A program made the position numbers and the translations under genes. From Symploca sp. SIO1C2 (GTDB lineage Bacteria; Cyanobacteriota; Cyanobacteriia; Cyanobacteriales; Coleofasciculaceae): DNA of 64,000 bases. The DNA is taken from the NCBI GenBank assembly GCA_010672925.1, contig JAAHFP010000021.1, positions 1-64,000 of the forward strand, read 5' to 3'. Below the pieces are notes generated by a model, which saw nothing but the letters and a program-made list of their open reading frames with translations, did no database searches and had not been told where the DNA came from. Each line of letters opens with the position of its first letter. Within the stretch, counting starts at the first letter, position 1. Of this stretch, positions 7,908 to 15,234 are shown piece after piece.

Positions 7908-8831
7908 ATGAGTACTACTACTTCCCAAAAAACTGAAGTTTGCTACCGCGATCGCCAAACAGATAGCATAGTTACGGAAACTATCTTTGCCGAAAATACA
8001 TTGCGTTGGTTCTACGAAAATCCTCTTGGTTTTACGGTGTTTAACTACGCCCTCAATAACCCAGCTTTTTGCTGGCTATATGGCAAGTTGCAAGAATTAC
8101 CGATAACTCGTCAGAAAATTCCGGAATTCGTCGCTCAATATGGAATTAACCTTGACGAAGTAGAACTCCCTTTGCAGGATTACCTCAGTTTTAACGCCTT
8201 TTTTTCTCGCCGACTCAAAAAAGAAGCTAGACCCTTTGTCACTAGCCCTGATGTCTTCTGTGCCCCTGGAGATGGTAAAGTCTTAGTGTTCCCCAAATTG
8301 ACAGCTGAAACCAAAATCCCCATCAAGGGAGCCTCTATTGCTATAGCATCCCTACTAGCCTCCACCACAGCAGCACAAACTTATCAAGGTGGTATGGCGC
8401 TTATTGTCCGTCTTGCTCCCTACGATTATCATCGTTTCCACTTCCCCGATGATGGAGAAGCAAGTCCAGCAAGACAGATTAAGGGAGAGTATCACTCGGT
8501 TAACCCCATAGCTCTGACCAAGGTTCCAGATCTATTCTGCCGCAATAAACGTGCCGTGACGGAGTTTGATTCAAAACATTTTGGGAGAATAGCTTATATA
8601 GAGATAGGCGCTATTACTGTAGCTAGCATTGTTCAGACTTATACTCCTGGTGTAGTCAAAAAAGGTCAAGAGAAAGGATATTTCCAGTATGGAGGCTCCA
8701 CCGTTGTGCTACTATTCGAGCCTGGTGCGATCGCATTTGATGACGACCTGATTCGAGATTCAGCTAATAATCTTGAGGTACAGGTGAAAGCTGGCAGCCA
8801 GATTGGAAGGCGATCAGTAATAAGCGCCTAA
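7908..8831 (+). CDS. psd: phosphatidylserine decarboxylase proenzyme
   Basis: The protein has 307 residues and resembles the clostridial-type Psd proenzyme over its full length: NAFFSRRLKKEARPF near 100, YDYHRFHFPDDG near 170, and a C-terminal YGGSTVVLLFE. Self-cleavage at Gly263-Ser264 in GGST would create the pyruvoyl cofactor on Ser264. It converts phosphatidylserine to phosphatidylethanolamine at the membrane. The start ATG at 7908 has no obvious Shine-Dalgarno sequence. The stop codon lies inside a short repeated string 'taataagcgcctaac' also found at 6012. With pssA it completes a PE route, unexpected in a cyanobacterium. Confidence 0.92.
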   Translation: MSTTTSQKTEVCYRDRQTDSIVTETIFAENTLRWFYENPLGFTVFNYALNNPAFCWLYGKLQELPITRQKIPEFVAQYGINLDEVELPLQDYLSFNAFFSRRLKKEARPFVTSPDVFCAPGDGKVLVFPKLTAETKIPIKGASIAIASLLASTTAAQTYQGGMALIVRLAPYDYHRFHFPDDGEASPARQIKGEYHSVNPIALTKVPDLFCRNKRAVTEFDSKHFGRIAYIEIGAITVASIVQTYTPGVVKKGQEKGYFQYGGSTVVLLFEPGAIAFDDDLIRDSANNLEVQVKAGSQIGRRSVISA

Positions 8832-9218
8832 CGGAGCAGGCAATAGGCAATAGGCATTGGTGACAAGTTAAGGAAAAAGTGTCGTTGTCAAGGGAGCAGA
8901 GGAGCGGAGGAGCGGAGGAAGAAGAAGACAATTTTCCTTAACCCTTGGAATATTTCCATATATAGTTTTTTTTGAGAATCACTACGCCATATATGGGAGT
9001 TGACAAAATGCACGACCTTTTAACTTGTCACCAATGGGCAATAGGCAATAGGCAATAGGCAATAGGCAACAGACGCCGAAAAAGAAGGTTATAAACTAGT
9101 CATATCAAGGGATAGAGTAATAAGTACTGAGTACTGAAGAAATACTCCCTATTCCCCATTCCCTATTCCCCATTCCCTATTCCCCATTCCCTGTTCTCCT
9201 GTTTCCTTTATCTATGTA
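8832..9218. other. repeat-filled gap between psd and the MFS gene
   Basis: No gene is seen. It contains caatagg heptamers at about 8838-8857 and 9036-9069, a 'ggagcggaggagcgg' tract near 8900-8925, and attccct/attcccc heptamers at about 9149-9190 that end about 28 bases before the next ATG. Confidence 0.6.
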
Positions 9219-10514
9219 ATGCAAACTTTTCTTCTCATTTGGTTTGGACAAGTTATATCCCTGATTGGTTCTGGTCTAACAGGCTTTGCTTTGGGGGTAT
9301 GGGTGTACCAAACCACTGGATCAGCGACACAGTTTTCCCTGATATATTTATTTACTGAATTACCAGCTATTATAATTGCCCCTATTGCTGGTGTGATCGC
9401 AGACCGTTGGGATCGACGCTGGGTGATGCTCCTCAGTGATCTTGGTTCTGGTCTTAGTACTTTTGTTATTGTTCTGTTGCTATGGTCAGGCCAGCTAGAA
9501 ATCTGGCATATTTATCTAACAATGGCAGTGAGCTCCATCTGCAAAGGTTTCCAAGAGCCAACCTACTATACCACTCTTACTATACTTCTTCCCAAGAAAC
9601 ATTTCGGTCGCGCCAACGGGATGATTCAACTTGGTCAAGCCGCCGGAAAATTGTTCCCTCCTGCGTTGGCAGGAATACTAGTGGGGATTATCCAAATTCA
9701 GGGGGTAATTCTGATCGACTTCGCCACTTTTCTCTTTGCTGTTTGTACTCTGCTAATTGTGCGATTTCCCCAACTGGAAAGGAGCAGTGAAAGCAAGGCA
9801 CATCAAGGTTCTCTGTGGGGAGAAGCTGCTTTTGGTTGGAACTACATTGTAGCGCGACCCGGACTATTAATGATGCTGATGTTCTTTATCATTACCAACT
9901 TCACCATTGGCATGGCTCAAGTCTTGATTACACCGATGGTGTTAGCCTTTGCTAACGCTGAAGTACTAGGCAAGATCATGTCCCTTGGTGGTAGTGGCTG
10001 GCTGTTTGGCAGCATCCTGATGAGTACTTGGGGTGGTCCGAAGCGACGAGTAATAGGAGTATTCGGCTTTGAAATCCTGCTGGGAATCAGTATCTTGCTC
10101 ATCGGGTTAAGACCAAATGCTATCCTGATTACGATCGCTGCTTTTACTGGCTTTTTCAGTGTCCCCCTGATCACTGGTTCGAGTAATGCCATTTGGCAAG
10201 TCAAAGTTGCCCCTGATGTACAGGGTCGCGTCTTTGCTATGCGAGGAGCGATCGCTTGGTCATCTTTTCCCCTTGCCTATCTAGTGGCTGGTCCTTTAGC
10301 GGACAATGTTTTCGGACCACTTTTAATGACAGGGGGAGCACTAAGTAACACCGTTGGAGAATTCATCGGTGTTGGACCAGGACGTGGCATTGGGCTCTTA
10401 TTTATTCTAGTGGGAGCCTTCATCATCGTAGCAACAGTGGCCGCCTATCAGATTCCTCGCCTGCGGTTAGTTGAGGATGAACTACCGGATGTTGTGGAGC
10501 ATAATGCTCTATAG
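9219..10514 (+). CDS. MFS permease
   Basis: The protein has 431 residues and about 12 hydrophobic segments. The N-terminus FGQVISLIGSGLTGFALGVWVYQ and the loop DRWDRRWVM between helices 2 and 3 are typical of the EntS/LplT-like major facilitator group. It is a plasma-membrane transporter. The substrate is unknown. It is the last gene of the lipid cluster, 387 bases after psd. In Escherichia coli an MFS protein (LplT) flips lysophospholipids for re-acylation by a PlsC-domain enzyme, so lipid flipping is an attractive inference here. Related permeases also accompany cyanobacterial natural-product genes. The start lacks a clear ribosome site. Confidence 0.8.
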   Translation: MQTFLLIWFGQVISLIGSGLTGFALGVWVYQTTGSATQFSLIYLFTELPAIIIAPIAGVIADRWDRRWVMLLSDLGSGLSTFVIVLLLWSGQLEIWHIYLTMAVSSICKGFQEPTYYTTLTILLPKKHFGRANGMIQLGQAAGKLFPPALAGILVGIIQIQGVILIDFATFLFAVCTLLIVRFPQLERSSESKAHQGSLWGEAAFGWNYIVARPGLLMMLMFFIITNFTIGMAQVLITPMVLAFANAEVLGKIMSLGGSGWLFGSILMSTWGGPKRRVIGVFGFEILLGISILLIGLRPNAILITIAAFTGFFSVPLITGSSNAIWQVKVAPDVQGRVFAMRGAIAWSSFPLAYLVAGPLADNVFGPLLMTGGALSNTVGEFIGVGPGRGIGLLFILVGAFIIVATVAAYQIPRLRLVEDELPDVVEHNAL

Positions 10515-10602
10515 CTAATCCAGAAATGCGATCACTCATCAAAAAACGCGATTGCCAACAACAGCAGCTTGCGCTAAAAGTTGATATCTGAGAACTATAA
10601 CC

Positions 10603-11241
10603 ATGCGAGTCAAGATTTGTGGCATTACTAAACCAGAACAAGGTCAAGCGATCGCTAATTTAGGAGCAACTGCCCTAGGATTTATCTGCGTCAGTGCATC
10701 CCCCCGTTATGTGACACCAGAGCAAATCCGGCTCGTAGTAGAGCAGCTGACAGTAACTGTGGACAGAGTAGGAGTGTTTGCCGATGCTACGGTTGAGGCA
10801 ATTAGCCACATCGTTACGGCAGCTAATTTAAATGTGGTACAGCTACATGGTAATGAGTCACCAGAATTTTGTACTCAGCTGCGTCAGTTTTTGCCAGAGG
10901 TGGAAATTATCAAGGCTTTGAGAGTGAGGACACCAGATTGCCTAAATCAGGTATTTAATTATACAGCTCACATTGATACTCTGCTGCTAGATGCTTACCA
11001 CCCTCAAATTCTGGGAGGCACTGGTAAAACCTTAGATTGGTTCACCTTAGAGCAATTTAACCCTAACTGCCCTTGGTTACTGGCTGGTGGTTTAACCCCA
11101 GATAACATCTTAGACGCCCTCAAACTGCTGCAACCCAATGGTATTGATTTATCTAGTGGTGTCGAGCGATCACCTGGAGATAAAGATTTAGACAAAGTTG
11201 CTCAGCTGTTCAGTCAGCTATCAGAGCCTTTAGGGGCGTAG
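10603..11241 (+). CDS. trpF: phosphoribosylanthranilate isomerase
   Basis: The protein has 212 residues, normal for TrpF. The start [12 protein letters not shown] contains the catalytic Cys. [32 protein letters not shown] (with the catalytic Asp) and [10 protein letters not shown] follow in the usual order. It is a cytosolic TIM barrel that catalyses the third step of tryptophan synthesis from anthranilate. It lies 88 bases after the MFS gene but has no functional link to it. No trp neighbours are present, as is usual in cyanobacteria. Confidence 0.96.
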   Translation: MRVKICGITKPEQGQAIANLGATALGFICVSASPRYVTPEQIRLVVEQLTVTVDRVGVFADATVEAISHIVTAANLNVVQLHGNESPEFCTQLRQFLPEVEIIKALRVRTPDCLNQVFNYTAHIDTLLLDAYHPQILGGTGKTLDWFTLEQFNPNCPWLLAGGLTPDNILDALKLLQPNGIDLSSGVERSPGDKDLDKVAQLFSQLSEPLGA

Positions 11242-11367
11242 CATTTGGGCGATCATTTAAGCAGATAGTCCCAAGTATATATATCCATCCCAATGCTACG
11301 CCTAACCCAAGAGATAGAGAGTGTTTCTTTCCTTCTTCCCTCCTGACTCGGAGTTCCTTGAAGGCAA

Positions 11368-11430
11368 CTAGCAATTAGCAATTAGCAATTAACCATTAGC
11401 CATTAGCCATTAACCATTAGCCATTAGCCA
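11368..11430 (+). repeat. heptamer STRR (attagca/attagcc)
   Basis: About nine 7-bp units run up to the region before the deacetylase gene. A palindromic 'actggcaagatgccagttcc' repeat follows at 11450-11469. Confidence 0.8.
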
Positions 11431-11483
11431 GAGTGTTTCTTCAGAGTACAACTGGCAAGATGCCAGTTCCACAATCAATAAAT

Positions 11484-12401
11484 ATGGACTTGCCAATCAT
11501 TTACCATCCTGATTACGTTGCACCCCTCCCTGAAGAACATCGCTTTCCCATGCCCAAATTTGGGAAACTCTACGAATTGCTTCTGCGCGATCGCTTGGCT
11601 ACTCCCCAACAATTTCACCTTCCCGAACTTCCTCCCACAGAGTGGATAGAACTGGTTCATACTCCTGAATATGTCCAAGCCTACTGCCAAGGGACTCTCA
11701 ACCCCAAAGCTCAGCGGCGCATTGGATTACCTTGGAGTCCAGCTTTAGCCCAGCGTACCTGCACTGCATTAGGGGGCACTATTCTCACTGCTCAACTAGC
11801 TCTAACTTACGGTTTAGCCTGTAACACTGCTGGAGGAACCCATCACGCTTTTCCCAGTTATGGGTCGGGTTTTTGTATTTTTAATGACTTAGCTGTTGCT
11901 GCCCGGGTTCTGCAAAAATTAGGATTTGCTCATAAAATTCTGATCCTGGATCTTGATGTTCATCAAGGAGACGGCACTGCTTTTATTTTCCAAAATGACC
12001 CAAGCGTATTTACTTTTTCTATGCACTGCGAAGTAAATTTTCCTGGAACCAAACAAAAAAGTGACCTAGACGTACCTCTACCGGAGGGGTTGGATGATGA
12101 TGCTTACCTACAAACTTTGGCTAAATATCTCCCTGATTTACTATCTGGGTTCCAACCAGATTTAGTCCTCTACGATGCTGGAGTTGATCCTCATATTAGC
12201 GATCGCTTGGGCAAATTAGCCCTAACTGATGCTGGTATTTACCGCCGCGAGATGCAGGTTTTAAGCACTTGTTTAGCTGCCGGTTATCCTGTTGCCAGTG
12301 TAATTGGTGGTGGTTACGCCTACGACCTTGATAGCTTGGTTTATCGACATTCTTTTCTTCATCGTGCTGCGAATGAGGTCTATCGTCAGTATCGGCTTTA
12401 G
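11484..12401 (+). CDS. histone deacetylase/AcuC-family amidohydrolase
   Basis: The protein has 305 residues with the zinc-dependent deacetylase fold. GGTHHAFPSYGSGFCIFND gives the paired His residues, LDLDVHQGDGTA the zinc-binding Asp and His, and LYDAGVDPH the second zinc Asp. The class is common in cyanobacteria; substrates may be acetylated proteins, polyamines or other amides, and are not determined here. The start ATG at 11484 is preferred, because an upstream in-frame GTG at 11433 would translate a dispersed palindromic repeat. It is cytosolic. Flanks are trpF and gshA with no evident operon. Confidence 0.9.
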   Translation: MDLPIIYHPDYVAPLPEEHRFPMPKFGKLYELLLRDRLATPQQFHLPELPPTEWIELVHTPEYVQAYCQGTLNPKAQRRIGLPWSPALAQRTCTALGGTILTAQLALTYGLACNTAGGTHHAFPSYGSGFCIFNDLAVAARVLQKLGFAHKILILDLDVHQGDGTAFIFQNDPSVFTFSMHCEVNFPGTKQKSDLDVPLPEGLDDDAYLQTLAKYLPDLLSGFQPDLVLYDAGVDPHISDRLGKLALTDAGIYRREMQVLSTCLAAGYPVASVIGGGYAYDLDSLVYRHSFLHRAANEVYRQYRL

Positions 12402-12576
12402 GTGTTAGGTGTTAGGTGGTAGGTTGATAACCCAATCAACAACTGTATTGTTTTAACAAATCTGCCTTTAATGTCACAATATAAGAAATACGAATAATTT
12501 GGTCTTTATCAATACAATGTACCTCAAGATAAACCGGAAATGACCAATAACCAATTCCCATCCAGGAGAAACAACA

Positions 12577-13713
12577 GTGCTATCCAAAGGCTTTGAAATA
12601 GAGATGTATACCGGCACACCCCAAGGGGATATCGTCGGACTCTCTGACAAGATTGTGGCTGCCCTAGACGGATTTGTCAGGGAACCAGACAGCCGCAATG
12701 TGGAATATACAACTGCTCCTCTATGCTGCTATGACCGTCTCTTATGTGCTCTATTGCGCCCTCGTAAGCAATTGCGGCAGTATCTAAAAAGCCTAGGGAA
12801 TTACACTCTGATTCCTGGAAGTACTTTATCTCTAGGAGGAAGTGATCGCTTCCATTACTCTGACCCCCATAATCCTTACTACAGATATATTGAGCAAAGC
12901 TACGGTACTAATGTTGTCACTGCTAGTGTCCATATTAATGTAGGCATCTCCGACCCGGAACTTTTGATGCGAGCTTGTCGTCTTATACGTCTAGAGGCTC
13001 CTCTCTATCTTGCCCTAAGTGCCTCTTCGCCTTTTCTGGATGGACAACCTACAGGCTATCACTCTACCCGATGGCAAGTCTTTCCCAAAACTCCTACTTA
13101 TGTTCCTTTATTTGAGAGTCACTCCCACTTTATTAACTGGACTCAAGAGCAACTGAGGGCAGGAACCATGCGTAATGTTCGTCACCTCTGGTCATCTGTG
13201 CGACCTAATGGCAATCGACGCCCCTATGATCTCAACCGCTTGGAACTGAGAATTTGTGATTTAGTGAGCGACCCCATTGCCCTCCTATCAATCATGGCAC
13301 TGTTGGAAGCACGCCTAACTCAGTTACTCAAAGAACCGACACTTGACCCTCTAGAAATCAGTAAATTACCTTCGGATGACCTGATTGCTCTGACAGATGC
13401 CAATGAAGCTGCTGCCGCGAAATCCAGCTTGAATGCCCAACTCCAGCACTGGCAAGATGGCAGAAAGATTTCTGCAAGGGATTGGATTGAGGAAATATAT
13501 CAAGAAGTGTGGCCTGTTGCCAAAAAACAGGGTTTTAGTTGCTTTCTTTCCCCAGTCAAGAAAATTCTGCGGGAAGGTAATAAGGCTCAGCAATGGTTAC
13601 AACTCCAAGCCATTGGTCTTGATAGCCGTCAGATTCTGGTTCAGGAGATTCAGGCTATGGCAGATCTCGAACAAGAACTCGAAGACAAATTGTGCCAGTT
13701 AATGGCCGTCTAA
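12577..13713 (+). CDS. gshA: glutamate--cysteine ligase (cyanobacterial type)
   Basis: The protein has 378 residues, the usual length of the cyanobacterial GshA family, which differs from the proteobacterial and plant enzymes. FEIEMYTGTPQGD at the start, REPDSRNVEYTT, SVHINVGI and NRLELRICD are conserved ligase motifs. It makes gamma-glutamylcysteine, the first step of glutathione synthesis, in the cytosol. The GTG at 12577 is chosen because AGGAG at 12564-12568 stands 8 bases upstream. The gene stands alone; gshB is not nearby. Confidence 0.93.
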   Translation: MLSKGFEIEMYTGTPQGDIVGLSDKIVAALDGFVREPDSRNVEYTTAPLCCYDRLLCALLRPRKQLRQYLKSLGNYTLIPGSTLSLGGSDRFHYSDPHNPYYRYIEQSYGTNVVTASVHINVGISDPELLMRACRLIRLEAPLYLALSASSPFLDGQPTGYHSTRWQVFPKTPTYVPLFESHSHFINWTQEQLRAGTMRNVRHLWSSVRPNGNRRPYDLNRLELRICDLVSDPIALLSIMALLEARLTQLLKEPTLDPLEISKLPSDDLIALTDANEAAAAKSSLNAQLQHWQDGRKISARDWIEEIYQEVWPVAKKQGFSCFLSPVKKILREGNKAQQWLQLQAIGLDSRQILVQEIQAMADLEQELEDKLCQLMAV

Positions 13714-13958
13714 TACTGACCACGGAATCCTAATCTGAAAATAGGCTCAGAGACGCGAGATGTACCAGACGCGGAGAAAGAGAGATTTTCATCCTTCTTT
13801 GTGAGGTGAAAGTTCATGGGAGTCTGATTTGTCAATTAAAATATCTAATCAATTGTTCCAGACCACCGGACATTAAGAAAACATATACTATAGCTATCTA
13901 AAGGCAGATAAATGCATACAGCGCAATTTTGTAATACTGAAATTGAATCTAGCTGCTC

Positions 13959-14420
13959 ATGGTAAGGGTTGTGTTGGTTCATCCTCAAATTCCACCGAAT
14001 ACTGGTAATATTGCCAGAACCTGCGCTGCCATGACTACAGAGCTACATTTGGTAGGTCCTATAGGCTTTGAACTTAGCGATCGCTATCTGAAAAGAGCAG
14101 GGCTAGATTACTGGTCTTACGTCACTCTTCACTATCATGACTCCCTCCAAGAATTTAACCATATTCACCAGAAGCAAGGTGGACGTTGGATTGGTTTCAG
14201 CACTGGTGGAAAATGTAGTTATGTTAAGTTCCAGTTTCAAAAGGATGATTGGCTATTGTTTGGTAGTGAAACTACCGGTTTGCCAGCCCAAGTCTTAGAT
14301 GCTTGTGATCGGGTTGTTTACATCCCCATGAGCCAATCAGGGGTTCGTAGCTTAAATCTTTCTGTCAGTGTAGCAATTGGTTTATTGGAGGCTAGGCGTC
14401 AGTTAGGCTATTTGGAGTAA
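13959..14420 (+). CDS. trmL: tRNA (cytidine/uridine-34 2'-O)-methyltransferase
   Basis: The protein has 153 residues and belongs to the SPOUT class. VLVHPQIPPNTGNIARTCAA, LFGSETTGLP, IPMSQSGVRSLNLSVSVAI form the trefoil-knot SAM site and match TrmL/YibK, which methylates the wobble ribose of leucine tRNAs. It acts as a dimer in the cytosol. The start ATG at 13959 gives the family N-terminus MVRVVLVHP. It has no operon partner. Confidence 0.95.
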   Translation: MVRVVLVHPQIPPNTGNIARTCAAMTTELHLVGPIGFELSDRYLKRAGLDYWSYVTLHYHDSLQEFNHIHQKQGGRWIGFSTGGKCSYVKFQFQKDDWLLFGSETTGLPAQVLDACDRVVYIPMSQSGVRSLNLSVSVAIGLLEARRQLGYLE

Positions 14421-15234
14421 GCGTTGCCCGCAAACCTTACATAAGTAGATAAATTTATCCGCATATGTAGATAAATGTATGTAACTTCAAATCAGTTTTA
14501 AGTTGACTGTTGGACTTGCATTTTGCTCCCAGTGTCAAGAGATGAACCTGGGTTTAGTTACATACAATACTGAACAGTGCAAATAATATAAGAAATTCCT
14601 ATTAAAAAAACTGGACAAAGCTGGTGATTGATTGATAGATTTTAATCATCCTCAGTAAATTAGTTGTAAAGTCTACAACCTTCTATTGGCAAGGAAAAAC
14701 AAAGATTTTTGGTTTTTGAAAAACTCATAATGGTTGGCAATATTATGGTTTAGGCTGTAAGATTTTACGGTTGTTACCTTGGTAGGAATGACGTAGAGTT
14801 CGGTACTGTGAGTAATCAGCTTTGAGGCTATGTTCTTGCGAAGATGGAAAAACAATTTCCAACAAGCCGAAAGGAGTTTTGTTCCAACCTATAAACTTCT
14901 TCCGGAGGAAAGACCATAATATGAGTAGATGATAAAAAGTAAGGCTTGGCAACGGCCTTAACTATCACCGGCAGTGTCTCTCGTGAATGAACATGCTTTA
15001 CTAGAGTCACTCACTTATTGCTCCTTCTAAGGGTGGATCGAAAATAGTTGCCGTTAAAGGTATAAATTTTTACTCAGTCATGTAAACTTGTCTAAATCCA
15101 AAAAGCAGGTTACTCTTGCCTAAGCATAACAAATAAGTGTGATCCAAATCACAATTATGGGTGATCTGCTTCATTGACTGGGAAAAAACTTATCAGGAAT
15201 TGTTAAGCACTCTTCACACACCAGGAGGTCGTTG
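14421..15234. other. long intergenic region before the LysM-M23 gene
   Basis: No gene can be supported. Short minus-strand frames of 60-69 codons between 14673 and 15010 overlap each other in different frames and show no family features; they might be a decayed gene. An AGGAGG sequence at 15223-15228 belongs to the next gene. Confidence 0.4.

Noticed and set aside
14673-15010. Overlapping minus-strand frames of 60-69 codons
   Set aside because: No family features, no ribosome sites and mutual overlap in different frames; possibly a relic but not supportable.
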